Positions 42,451 through 51,127 of a stretch of 64,000 bases of DNA are shown one piece after another (position 1 is the first letter of the stretch; every line of letters starts with the position of its first letter). The position numbers were made by a program, and so were the translations under genes. The notes beneath the pieces are model-generated. The model ran no database searches and had not been told where the DNA came from. It worked only from the letters and a program-made list of their open reading frames with translations. The stretch comes from G963668605 sp963668605 (lineage in GTDB: Bacteria > Acidobacteriota > Terriglobia > Bryobacterales > Bryobacteraceae): contig OY764903.1 of NCBI GenBank assembly GCA_963668605.1, forward strand, positions 4,402,001 to 4,466,000, in the 5' to 3' direction.

Positions 42451-44130
42451 CTACTTCAGCGTAATGTTGTACCACTCGAGTGTGGCGCCCGCGGCCTGCT
42501 CGATGCGTGCGACGGAGCGGTTGAATTCGAGCGTGGCGACAACCCCTCGGCGGCGCGCTTCGAGGAATTCGTTCTGGCGCGTCAACACCAGGAAGTTGGT
42601 GGATTCTCCGGTCTGGAACAAGCGGATCTCGCTTCCCAGTTTTTCCTGAGCGGCTTTTTCTCCGGCGGACGTCGCGACGATTCGCTGCTTGGCGGTTTCG
42701 AGCGACTGCAACGCGTTGCGCACCTGCGCCTCGATGGCCTGCTCCAATCGCGCCGAGTCCAGCTTCAAGCGCTTCTCGGCGATCGCCGATTGCGCGAGGT
42801 TCGCCTTCGCGGTCTGGTTGCGCAGCGTGAGATCGAATGAGATTCCGACCTGCGCCGATTGATAGCGCCCGGAAAAAACATTCTTCAGCGCCGTTCCGTA
42901 ACCACCCACGAGGTAATCGGGAATGTCGCCAAGGCTCGGCGGAACGATGTGTGGAAGGCCCGCCGCGGTCGACAGTATATCGACGCGCTGGTACAAGGCT
43001 GCGTTCGATGCGGTGAGTGGATTGTCGCCGGGGCGCAGCGAGCCGCCTAGACCGGAATTCCAGTACGACGCCACCAGATTCATCTGCGGCTTGGTCTGAT
43101 TCTCGTTGAGGCTCTTCTGAATTCCGTTGGCTTCGAGGCGCAAGTCCACCTGCCGCAATTCGCGACGCTTCTTCATGGCGAGAGCGACCATCGCTTTCAG
43201 GTCGCTCGCTTCCGGAGGTGCGCTGGTCTTGAACTCGGCCGGAATGACTTCGGCGTTCCAGATTGCAGCCGACCGGTCGGGAGCGAGCAGTGTCTTTAGT
43301 GCGTTTTCAACTTCGGTAACGAGGCCGAGAGCCGTGTACCAGGAATCCATGCGGCGCTGCAGTTCGGCTTCCGAAGCCGCCAGTTCTATGGGCGCCAAAG
43401 TCCCCGCCGCAATCATGCGCTGGTTACGCTCCAACTGCTCGCGGGCCAGCCGGACGCCTTCCTCTTGTACAACGACATCCTGCCGCGCGGCCACCAGGTT
43501 CCAGTAAGATTGCTCGACACGGTTGATCACGTCAATCACGCGCAACTCGAAATCGAGATCCGAAATTTCAATCTGCTTGCGTCGAATGCTGATCTCGCCG
43601 CGCTCGCGGTCGATGCCCCGATTGCGCCACAAAGGCTGGTTGAAGCCGATCAACAGCCGCGAGGTGCGCAGGGGATTCAGCGAGCTGAAACTGTTGCTCG
43701 TGCTGCTCCTGCCGTTTTCAAAATCGACATTAAAGGCCGAGCCGTACCACGGCGTCTTCTGGCGGAAATAGAAATTCTGCGTGAGCCCGTGTTCGGCCAA
43801 CTTGCCTCCGGCGCCTTGCAGCACCGAGGCCGTAGGCGAGTTGCGCGTTTCGATTCCGGGTTGGTAGCGGAAGTTGGGATCGAAGACGCCCTTGGCCGCG
43901 CGCAGCGCCGCGGCTGCATTGGCGACATTGGTCCGTTCGATTTCGATCTCGAGATTTTGCTTCAGCGCCAACTCGATGGCTTCGCGCAAAGTCAGTTTCT
44001 CCTGCGCCGCGCCCACCCCGACGCGCGCCGGCGCGGAAAGAGGGGCGGCCGTGGACGCAGAGCCGGTTTGCACCGGTTGGGCCAAGGCCGCCAAGGGAAG
44101 AAACGCCAAGAAGAAGATTTGTTTCGACAT
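42451..44130 (-). CDS. TolC-family outer membrane efflux protein
   Basis: A 559-residue outer-membrane channel of the RND efflux system. It has a signal peptide (MSKQIFFLAFLPLAALAQ), two repeats of long coiled helices (LTLREAIELALKQNLEIEIERTNVANAAAALRAA; LDSARLEQAIEAQVRNALQSLETAKQRI) and membrane beta strands. It is longer than E. coli TolC because of insertions in the periplasmic half. It is the last gene of the tetR-adaptor-pump-channel operon and begins four bases after the pump gene. Confidence 0.93.
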   Translation of the reverse strand: MSKQIFFLAFLPLAALAQPVQTGSASTAAPLSAPARVGVGAAQEKLTLREAIELALKQNLEIEIERTNVANAAAALRAAKGVFDPNFRYQPGIETRNSPTASVLQGAGGKLAEHGLTQNFYFRQKTPWYGSAFNVDFENGRSSTSNSFSSLNPLRTSRLLIGFNQPLWRNRGIDRERGEISIRRKQIEISDLDFELRVIDVINRVEQSYWNLVAARQDVVVQEEGVRLAREQLERNQRMIAAGTLAPIELAASEAELQRRMDSWYTALGLVTEVENALKTLLAPDRSAAIWNAEVIPAEFKTSAPPEASDLKAMVALAMKKRRELRQVDLRLEANGIQKSLNENQTKPQMNLVASYWNSGLGGSLRPGDNPLTASNAALYQRVDILSTAAGLPHIVPPSLGDIPDYLVGGYGTALKNVFSGRYQSAQVGISFDLTLRNQTAKANLAQSAIAEKRLKLDSARLEQAIEAQVRNALQSLETAKQRIVATSAGEKAAQEKLGSEIRLFQTGESTNFLVLTRQNEFLEARRRGVVATLEFNRSVARIEQAAGATLEWYNITLK

Positions 44131-44134
44131 AGAA

Positions 44135-47100
44135 TTACCGCAACATTCCTACAACTCCGCTCAACAGGCCACCAATTCCATTCAGCAGGCGTTTCGGATA
44201 CAGGCGTCCTGCCAGCGCGCGCCATCGTTTGGAGTGCGCCACATCATCGAAAAACGAGTATGAGACGGGCGTCACTAGAAGTGTCAGCAGCAGGCACAGC
44301 GACTGCCCGCCGATCACTACAATAGCCACTGTGCGTCGCGATCCCGACCCGGCGCCTCCGCCCAACGCCAACGGCAACATGCCCGCGACGAGCGCCGCCG
44401 TGGTCATCAGAATCGGACGCAGACGGTCTTCGCAACCGCGCAGAATCGCCTCCATCCGCGGTACGCCTTCGGCGCGCAGGCTCTTGATGTGATCCACCTG
44501 AAGAATCGAATTCTTCTTCACGATACCGAACAAGACAAGTATGCCGACCGATGTGTAAATGATCGAGAAGTTTTCCCGCATCACCAACAGCGAGAGTAGC
44601 GCGAACGGGACGGACAACGGAAGGCTGATCAGGATGGTCACCGGGTCCACAAAACTCTCGAACTGCGCGGCCAGAATCATGTACATGAAGATGATGGAGA
44701 GCAGAAACGCGATAGCGTAGTTCTTTCCCGCGCGCCCGAACTCCTTGCTCTTGCCGACGAGTCCGGCCTGATACTGCGGCGGCAGATTGAGGCTCTCGAC
44801 CGTCTGGTTGACGATCTCGATCACGTTGCTGAGTGACTGTCCCTGCACGAGATTGGCGACGATCAATATACGCCGCTGCCTGTTGTAGCGTTCGATCTGC
44901 GTTGGGCCCGTCGACTCTTTCAGTGACGCCACGCTCGCCACCGCTACGTTGCCGAGCGTCGAGGATGGCACATAAAGACGCTCCAACGCGCCGGGCGAAT
45001 CGCGGAACTGCTTCTCAACACGCAGTTGCACATCATAACGGTCGTCGGCTTCGCGGTACGTCGTGGCTTGCTGATCGCCGCCGACCAACGTGCGCAGCGC
45101 CGTGGCTACGGAAGCGACGCTGACATTCAGGTCGGCCGCTTTGTCGCGATTGATCGTAACCCGCAACTCGGGCTTGCCCGCTTCGTAGGAACTGTCGAGA
45201 TCGGTTACGCCCGGCACCTGTGCCAAGCGTTGTTTGATCCGTTGCGCGTAGCCTTCGAGCACATTGAGGTCCGGCCCTTGCAATGAAAATTGCAGATCGA
45301 CGTTGGAGCCACCACCCTGGATCAGGCTGGGCAACTGCACGGCGATGACGAGGTCGCGATACTTGTGCAGGCGCTCGCGAACAGCGAGCATCAGCTCTTT
45401 CTGGCTCTGTTTGCGCTGCTCGACCGGGACCAGTTCCATAAGGATGGAGCCGCGGTCCACCTGGCGGCGCTGGTCCGCTCCGATTGTGGTCAGCATGTCG
45501 CGTAGCCCGGGAAGATCTTTCAGGTCGGCCTCCAGCCGCTTCATGACGTCTTCAGTACCCTCCAGCGAAGAGCCGACGGGAGCGCGCACGATAACTTCGA
45601 ATTCGCTCTGGTCGTCGGTCGGCAGAAAATCCTTGCCGACGGCCATGAAGAGCGGCACGGTGGAGAACATCACCAGCAGACAAATAAGAGCGACCGCCCA
45701 GCGATGGCGCATCGACCAACGCAGCATCCGGCGGTATGGCACGGCCATGACACGGAACAGCCATGTGTCTTTAGTCGACTCGCCGCTCCCACCGCCGCCG
45801 TTGCTTGGTTTGAGAAAGCGCGAGCAGAGCATCGGCGTGAGCGTGAAGCTGACGATCAGCGACACCATGATGGCGAACGCCGCCGTGTAACCGAAGCTCG
45901 ACATGAACCTGCCCACGATGCCCGTCATCAGGGCGACAGGGATGAAGATAATCACAAGGCTGAGCGTGGTCGCCAGCACAGCGAGCCCGATGTCGGCGGT
46001 GCCTTTGATCGCCGCCTCCACCGGCCCCATGTGTTTTTCTTCCATGAAGCGGAAGATGTTTTCCAGAACCACGATGGCGTCGTCGATGACGATGCCCACC
46101 ACTAGCGTCAGGGCCAGCATCGTGATCTGGTTGAGCGTGAAGCCCATCCACTGCACCAGCGTGTAGGTGGAGACGATGGAGACGGGAATCGCGATGGCGG
46201 CGATCATCGTCGAGCGCCAGCTCCGAATGAAGAGCAGTACGATGAGGCCGGCGAGGAAACCGCCCAGGATGAGATGCTCCTGCACCGCCTTGAAAGACTC
46301 CTCGATGAATGTCGATTGGTCCCGTGTGTAGGTGATCTTCAGATCGGACGGCAGCGATTTCTGCAGCTCGTCAATACGGCCCTTGATGCCCTTGATGACA
46401 TCGAGCGTGTTGGTGCCCGCCTGCTTGCGAACTTCCAACAGGACGGCCGGCTTACCGTTCAAACGCGCAAGCGAGCGCGGCTCCTCGAAGCCGTCCTCGA
46501 CGCGGCCGATGTCGGCGATATGCACCTGCGAAGCCGCCGATCCGCCGACGATGATGCGCGCGAAATCCTTCGGATTTTCGATGCGCCCCAAGGTCCGCAG
46601 CGAGAGTTCGCGCGAACCCTGATCGATGCGGCCTCCCGGGATCTCGACATTTTGCGCTGCGAGCGAAGCGCGCACCTGGTCGACATTAAGGCCGTAGGAG
46701 TAAATCTTCTCGCCGTCCAGCCAGACTTGAATCTGACGCTTGCGGTCGCCCACGAAACGGACCTGGCCGACGCCGGACAGCGACTCGATGTTCTTCTTGA
46801 TCTTGTCGTCAACCAGTTTCGTCGTTTCACGCAAGTCGCGCTGCGACGAAACGACGATATTGATGACCGGCGAGGCATCCGTCGCCAACTTCTCCACCAC
46901 AGGCGGATCGGCGTCCTTCGGGAGGTCGCGCAGCACTGTGGAGATCTTGTCGCGAACCTCCTGTGCGGCCACCTCGGGATCTTTTTCGAGGACAAACATC
47001 ACGGCGACGAGCGAGATGCCTTCGGCTGAAGTGGAATTCAGCTCGTCGATGCCGCTGATCGTGTTGATAGCCTCTTCGATGCGTTTCGTGACCTGCGTCT

Positions 47101-47281
47101 CCACCTCTTCCGGCGCGGCGCCGCGCAACGTGGTGGTTATGGTTACGACTGGAAATTCAACCTTCGGGAAAAAGTCGACGCCCAGTTTACGATAGGCGTC
47201 GAGGCCTAACACCACCAGAAACAGGACGAGCATGGTGGCGAAGACGGGACGTTTGATACAGAGTTGTGCGAGTTTTTGCAC
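44135..47281 (-). CDS. RND multidrug efflux pump, HAE1 (AcrB/MexB) family
   Basis: A 1,048-residue inner-membrane proton antiporter. Twelve membrane helices and two large periplasmic loops follow the usual order. The proton-relay acidic pair lies in LALTLVVGIVIDDAIVVLENIFRFMEE, and the N-terminus FIKRP-like segment reads CIKRPVFATMLVLFLVVLGLDAYRKLGVDFFPKVEFP. It is expected to export hydrophobic drugs or toxic metabolites together with the adjacent adaptor and TolC protein. The adaptor gene ends three bases upstream. The substrate range cannot be read from sequence. Confidence 0.96.
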   Translation of the reverse strand: MQKLAQLCIKRPVFATMLVLFLVVLGLDAYRKLGVDFFPKVEFPVVTITTTLRGAAPEEVETQVTKRIEEAINTISGIDELNSTSAEGISLVAVMFVLEKDPEVAAQEVRDKISTVLRDLPKDADPPVVEKLATDASPVINIVVSSQRDLRETTKLVDDKIKKNIESLSGVGQVRFVGDRKRQIQVWLDGEKIYSYGLNVDQVRASLAAQNVEIPGGRIDQGSRELSLRTLGRIENPKDFARIIVGGSAASQVHIADIGRVEDGFEEPRSLARLNGKPAVLLEVRKQAGTNTLDVIKGIKGRIDELQKSLPSDLKITYTRDQSTFIEESFKAVQEHLILGGFLAGLIVLLFIRSWRSTMIAAIAIPVSIVSTYTLVQWMGFTLNQITMLALTLVVGIVIDDAIVVLENIFRFMEEKHMGPVEAAIKGTADIGLAVLATTLSLVIIFIPVALMTGIVGRFMSSFGYTAAFAIMVSLIVSFTLTPMLCSRFLKPSNGGGGSGESTKDTWLFRVMAVPYRRMLRWSMRHRWAVALICLLVMFSTVPLFMAVGKDFLPTDDQSEFEVIVRAPVGSSLEGTEDVMKRLEADLKDLPGLRDMLTTIGADQRRQVDRGSILMELVPVEQRKQSQKELMLAVRERLHKYRDLVIAVQLPSLIQGGGSNVDLQFSLQGPDLNVLEGYAQRIKQRLAQVPGVTDLDSSYEAGKPELRVTINRDKAADLNVSVASVATALRTLVGGDQQATTYREADDRYDVQLRVEKQFRDSPGALERLYVPSSTLGNVAVASVASLKESTGPTQIERYNRQRRILIVANLVQGQSLSNVIEIVNQTVESLNLPPQYQAGLVGKSKEFGRAGKNYAIAFLLSIIFMYMILAAQFESFVDPVTILISLPLSVPFALLSLLVMRENFSIIYTSVGILVLFGIVKKNSILQVDHIKSLRAEGVPRMEAILRGCEDRLRPILMTTAALVAGMLPLALGGGAGSGSRRTVAIVVIGGQSLCLLLTLLVTPVSYSFFDDVAHSKRWRALAGRLYPKRLLNGIGGLLSGVVGMLR

Positions 47282-47284
47282 GGT

Positions 47285-48511
47285 TTACCCTTTGGTCGAA
47301 TTCGCTGCGGCTTGAACGCGCACCGCCAGCCCCGGAATGAGCGCTCCGAGGTTGGAAACGGCGATTTGGTCGCCCGCGTGGATCTGATCCGAGGGCACCT
47401 CAATCCATCCATCCATCTCCATGCCCGGCGGAACTTTGCACTCCGTCACCTTACCGTCACGAATGACAAAAACCTTCGTCAGGCCCGCGAGTGCGTAGAT
47501 GGCGCTCTTTGGCACGGTGACAATCTGAGTGTTCTTCTCTGTCACCAGACGCACTTGCACGAACATGCCAGGGCGCAGCCGTTTGTCGTTCTCCACCAGG
47601 CGCGCCTCCGCCGTCAGCGAGCGAGCCTTTGGGTCTAGCGAGGGATTCAGCTCCCGCACCGTGGCGTGGAATTCGGCGCCCGCTGCGGCATCGGTAGTGA
47701 ACACGAGCCGTGTGCCGACCTGAACGCTGCCCGCGGCGGACTCCGGAATCTCCGCACGCAAGCGCAGCGGGTTGGTCTTGACCAGCGTGACCACGGGAGT
47801 GTTCTCTTTGATGTATTGGCCCGGCGCCACCATGCGCGCGCTGATGGAACCGTCGAATGGCGCCCGCACCGTTGCGTCGCCGTAACGCTTCTGCGCCAAC
47901 CGCACCTCCGCGCGCAACGCCTGGATATTTGCCAACTGCGTGCGCAAGTCATCGCGCGTCGCTTCGAGCGCCGCTTTGCGCGCCAGGTAGCCCTTCTCCA
48001 CTTCGATGTAGCGGTCCTGCGCGATGTCGCCCGTCTTCACCAGCTTTTCTGCGCGCTCAAATTTCGATTTGGCGTCCTCGAGTTGGGCCGTCGCCTGGCG
48101 AATGGCCGGCGTCGAATCCGGCGTCGCGTTTTCCTGCTGCGGATCCAGTCCGATTCGCGCCAGCGCCTGGGCCAGTGCCGCGCGGCTGCGGTCGAGCGCA
48201 ATCTGGAGTTCCTGTTTGTCCAGCTCCGCGATGATGTCGCCTTTACGAACTAACTGGCCGAAGTCGAAGCGCAGCGCCGAGATGCGTCCAGGCACCTCGA
48301 AGCTCACGGATGTGGTCTCGTCGGGCAGCAACGATCCGGTCACGGAGATCGATCGCTCCACGGCGCGAGCTTCGGCCACCGCTACTTTCACCAAGGGAGG
48401 ATCGGCAGGTTTGGCCGCTGCTTGCTTCGCGGCGGAATCGTCTTTCCTGGAACAACCGGCCAGCAGTCCTATCGCCAGCGCCAACGCCAGACTCAGATAT
48501 CGATGCTTCAT
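47285..48511 (-). CDS. RND efflux periplasmic adaptor (membrane fusion protein)
   Basis: A 408-residue lipoprotein adaptor. The lipobox LAIGLLAGCSRKD gives lipid attachment at Cys20. The lipoyl halves (VSFEVPGRISALRFDFGQLVRKGDIIAELD and DATVRAPFDGSISARMVAPGQYI), the alpha hairpin between them and the beta-barrel domain (LVKTNPLRLRAEIPESAAGSVQVGTRLVF) are all visible. It links the pump to the TolC channel. It overlaps the upstream tetR stop by four bases, so regulator and pump genes share one transcript. Confidence 0.95.
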   Translation of the reverse strand: MKHRYLSLALALAIGLLAGCSRKDDSAAKQAAAKPADPPLVKVAVAEARAVERSISVTGSLLPDETTSVSFEVPGRISALRFDFGQLVRKGDIIAELDKQELQIALDRSRAALAQALARIGLDPQQENATPDSTPAIRQATAQLEDAKSKFERAEKLVKTGDIAQDRYIEVEKGYLARKAALEATRDDLRTQLANIQALRAEVRLAQKRYGDATVRAPFDGSISARMVAPGQYIKENTPVVTLVKTNPLRLRAEIPESAAGSVQVGTRLVFTTDAAAGAEFHATVRELNPSLDPKARSLTAEARLVENDKRLRPGMFVQVRLVTEKNTQIVTVPKSAIYALAGLTKVFVIRDGKVTECKVPPGMEMDGWIEVPSDQIHAGDQIAVSNLGALIPGLAVRVQAAANSTKG

Positions 48512-49140
48512 TTCTTACCCTTTTGATTCCTACTGAGACCGCCGAGGAAGATGTCAATCATGCTCTCGAGATCCTTGGCGAGATTGGCGCTATCGAGCAG
48601 GCGGCTGTGGAACACCACGGCTGCCTGCGCAGTATGAGCAATCATGCCAATGAAGGCCCGGGCAGCGAGTAGCGTATCGGTCTCCCGCATTGCTCCCTGT
48701 TCGATTCTTCGCCGAATGCGCTCGGAAACCTTGCGGTGCAAATGCTTCCCCTGGCGCTCGTAGCACAGTGTCGACAGTTCGTGCCCTTCCAGTGCGCTGT
48801 ACAGCAACAACCGGGCATACGAGGGATCTTCCGTGTACCAGCGGATGATAATTGTGCCCAGCGTTGCAAAAAACGTGTGATCGTCGTCGGACTCAAGCGC
48901 GCTGTCGAGCAGGTGGCCGAACTTCGCTTCACCTTCCATCGATTTGTATTCGATGATCGCCGCGTACAGTTCGCTTTTCGTCGTGAAATGCTGGTACAAA
49001 ACCGGTTCTGAGACACCGACGGCTGCCGCTATCTCCCGCGTGGTCGTACCGCGAAAGCCCTTCTGCGAGAACAGCGTGATCGCGGCGGCGATGATCGCTT
49101 CGCGACGTTCCTGGCCCGGCATGCGGATTTTGTTAGACAA
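48508..49140 (-). CDS. TetR/AcrR-family repressor of the efflux operon
   Basis: A 210-residue repressor with an N-terminal helix-turn-helix (REAIIAAAITLFSQKGFRGTTTREIAAAVGVSEPVLYQHFTTKSELYAAI, in overlapping parts) and a ligand-binding all-helical C-terminal domain. The frame starts with a TTG at 49140 after AGGA; an ATG at 49122 is the alternative. It heads the operon and a 15-bp palindromic array lies across its own promoter, so it very likely represses itself and the pump until an effector binds. Confidence 0.95.
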   Translation of the reverse strand: MSNKIRMPGQERREAIIAAAITLFSQKGFRGTTTREIAAAVGVSEPVLYQHFTTKSELYAAIIEYKSMEGEAKFGHLLDSALESDDDHTFFATLGTIIIRWYTEDPSYARLLLYSALEGHELSTLCYERQGKHLHRKVSERIRRRIEQGAMRETDTLLAARAFIGMIAHTAQAAVVFHSRLLDSANLAKDLESMIDIFLGGLSRNQKGKK

Positions 49141-49150
49141 TGGCGTATCC

Positions 49151-49192
49151 TAGCAAACGCTAGCTTAGCGAACGCTAACCTAGCATGCACTA
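49151..49192. promoter_or_regulatory. Three tandem 15-bp palindromic operator units upstream of tetR
   Basis: Units start at 49151 (TAGCAAACGCTAGCT), 49166 (TAGCGAACGCTAACC) and 49181 (TAGCATGCACTAACA), with an exact 15-bp period. The central unit extends to the palindrome TTAGCG-AA-CGCTAA. The array covers the -10 edge and the first bases of the predicted transcript, as expected for a TetR-type operator read by stacked dimers. Confidence 0.7.
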
Positions 49193-49221
49193 ACATACGG
49201 TAGCCAGGGGGCGTTCGTCAA
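49192..49221 (-). promoter_or_regulatory. Promoter of tetR-efflux operon
   Basis: On the minus strand, TTGACG (49216-49221), an 18-base spacer and TATGTT (49192-49197) form a sigma70-like promoter. It touches the operator array, which continues downstream of it toward the tetR start. Confidence 0.5.
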
Positions 49222-49306
49222 TAGCGCAGACTACTTATTGAAAAAAGGGAGGGCGGGAGTGGAAGACGGAGAGGTTGTGGCGAGCCTGCGCGCGGATCAG
49301 AGCCAG

Positions 49307-49369
49307 AAAAACAACGTCCCGGAAACCTCCAGCCGCGCGCGCAGTTCGCTGCTGAAGGCTCCCGGGACG
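49307..49369 (-). terminator. Rho-independent terminator of the small secreted protein gene
   Basis: On the minus strand a long GC stem closes with CGTCCCGG/CCGGGACG and is followed at once by TTGTTTTT. It lies 25 bases past the stop of the 46-residue protein gene. Confidence 0.75.
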
Positions 49370-49393
49370 GTTCTCTCCGTGAGAGAGGCCCCG

Positions 49394-49534
49394 TTACTTT
49401 GGCGGTGTATCCTTATTCTTCTTGTGCTTCTTCTTTCTCGAACTCTTGGAGGGATCCTTCCCAGCAGCGGCGGCCGGCATGGCGAACGGCAGCGTGAACG
49501 CGGCCAGGGTCAGAATCGCAAAAAGCTTTTTCAT
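49394..49534 (-). CDS. 46-residue secreted lysine-rich small protein
   Basis: A short gene supported by four signals: an AGGAGA ribosome site six bases before the ATG; a signal peptide (MKKLFAILTLAAFTLPFAMP, then AAAA); a very basic mature part (GKDPSKSSRKKKHKKNKDTPPK, in overlapping parts, 11 Lys in 22 residues); and an intrinsic terminator just downstream. Similar tiny basic exported proteins of unknown role are common in Acidobacteriota and Planctomycetes. It lies between tetR and a histidine kinase, in its own transcription unit. Confidence 0.7.
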   Translation of the reverse strand: MKKLFAILTLAAFTLPFAMPAAAAGKDPSKSSRKKKHKKNKDTPPK

Positions 49535-49671
49535 CAATTTCTCCTATGCTAGGCCAGTATTTTTGGCCTCCACAACTGTATGTTGTTCCACATTGCTAGC
49601 AAAGACGATAGCCCTCTCAGGCTAGAGTCCCTCACAAAATTGGGGGATTGATCAAGAACGGAACTTCATAA

Positions 49672-49754
49672 AGCCTACCCACCAAAACGGGAGATGCCAT
49701 AGCGTATCGAGGCGATACCCCCTTCGCTGGGGCCAGCGCATAATCGGGTAGGCT
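49672..49754 (+). ncRNA. Structured leader with three-way-junction shape upstream of histidine kinase
   Basis: A closing stem AGCCTACCC (49672-49680)/GGGTAGGCT (49746-49754) encloses two hairpins: GTATCG-AGG-CGATAC (49704-49718) and CGCTG-GGGC-CAGCG (49725-49738). The closing stem ends two bases before an ATG. The shape could be a cis-regulatory RNA. I do not match it to a known riboswitch class. Confidence 0.4.
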
Positions 49755-49756
49755 GC

Positions 49757-51127
49757 ATGAACACCCATCTCTCGCGCGCGTTGCTTTACACTGGAGGCGC
49801 CGGCGCTTCGCAGGAGCGGCACGGCGAATCCCCCATGTTTGCGCGCCAGATCACCGACGACAAGATATTGAAGGTTCTCGCCGTCGGGTTTAGCCTGGTC
49901 ATTCTTCTGCTAGTCGTGGCCGGCGTCGCCGGCATTGGCAATCTGCGCTCGATCAAGAGCAATGCGGCGTCGCTGGTGCGCGAACAGGGCGTTTCGACAA
50001 GTCTGATCGACGAGATGCAGAGAGAACAGGGCAACCTGAATTCTGTCTTCTACACCCTGGGCCAGGGACCGGACCTGATCGACGAAGAGCAGGTGCAGCG
50101 TCAACTCGACGTCTCGGATCGCGAGATTGAGCGTATCGTGAACGCGGCTTCAGGAAGTGGGGACGAGGCGTTGTGGCGGACGTTGCGTAGCGCCAGCATG
50201 GCGTTTTCGAAGGAATGCCGGCGGCTGCTGGCGCTCGAAAATGCGGAATCGCTCTCTTCGCGCGACCTGCTGCGCAGACATGAAGAGGTGCTCACAGTGG
50301 TGGCCAAGTTGATCGAGGCCAGCCATGCAAAATCGCGGGCGACGCGCCAACAGATCGAAACCCAGGCGCATGGACTGGTGGTCGAATCCTCTGCGCTGCT
50401 CGGCACGGCACTCCTGCTGGCGCTCCTGTTCGCCTCGTTGACAATGCGTATGACGACGGATCTGTTCCGCAGGATGGAGCAGCAGACCGGCGAACTCAGC
50501 CGAGTGTCCTGGCAATTGTTGGAGAATCAGGAATCGGTCGCGCGCCGGTTCTCCCATGAGTTGCATGACGAACTCGGCCAGTCGCTCACAGCCATCAAAG
50601 CGAACCTGCTCTCGATGAAGGGCACAAGCGAGCCGGGCCGGATGGACGATTGCGTGCACCTGGTCGACGAGTCGATCCAGAATGTGCGTGAGATGTCGCA
50701 ATTGCTGCGGCCGACGATCCTCGACGACTTCGGCCTCGACGCCAGCCTGCGCTCGCTCACCGAAAAGTTCCAGCAGCGCACGGGCACTGTAGTTGACTAC
50801 GAGTCGAACTTCACCGGACGGCTGGCGGACGAATCCGAGACCCACGTGTTCCGGATCGCGCAGGAGGCGCTGACCAACGTAGCACGCCACTCGGGAGCCA
50901 CGAAAGTTCACATGCAATTGGGCCTGGAAGACAGTCGGCTGCGGCTCTCCGTGAGCGACAACGGCCGGGGAATCACGGACGAGGATGCCATCGCGCCGGG
51001 CGGCCTGGGCCTCTCCGGAATGCGGGCGCGGGCACGCAGTGCGGGCGGCGAGTTGTTGGTGAAACCATCCCGGAACGAGGGACTCACTGTGGAGGTCTGT
51101 GTGCCGGTGAGGCTGCGCACGGAATGA
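49757..51127 (+). CDS. Membrane sensor histidine kinase, HisKA_3 type
   Basis: A 456-residue kinase, or 430 if the ATG at 49835 (MFARQITDDKILKVL) is used; neither start has a good ribosome site. Transmembrane helices at ~42-62 and ~213-231 flank a helical periplasmic sensor domain of four-helix type. The phospho-acceptor lies in FSHELHDELGQSLTAIKANL. The ATPase domain has VFRIAQEALTNVARHSGA, DNGRGIT and GGLGLSGMRARA. It overlaps its response regulator by four bases. It is a paralogue in design of the kinase at 12.4-13.8 kb. The signal is unknown. Confidence 0.92.
   Translation: MNTHLSRALLYTGGAGASQERHGESPMFARQITDDKILKVLAVGFSLVILLLVVAGVAGIGNLRSIKSNAASLVREQGVSTSLIDEMQREQGNLNSVFYTLGQGPDLIDEEQVQRQLDVSDREIERIVNAASGSGDEALWRTLRSASMAFSKECRRLLALENAESLSSRDLLRRHEEVLTVVAKLIEASHAKSRATRQQIETQAHGLVVESSALLGTALLLALLFASLTMRMTTDLFRRMEQQTGELSRVSWQLLENQESVARRFSHELHDELGQSLTAIKANLLSMKGTSEPGRMDDCVHLVDESIQNVREMSQLLRPTILDDFGLDASLRSLTEKFQQRTGTVVDYESNFTGRLADESETHVFRIAQEALTNVARHSGATKVHMQLGLEDSRLRLSVSDNGRGITDEDAIAPGGLGLSGMRARARSAGGELLVKPSRNEGLTVEVCVPVRLRTE

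Noticed and set aside
49238..49552. A 104-codon plus-strand frame between tetR and the histidine kinase
   Set aside because: It is antisense to the 46-residue secreted protein gene and reads through its terminator hairpin, with no homology.
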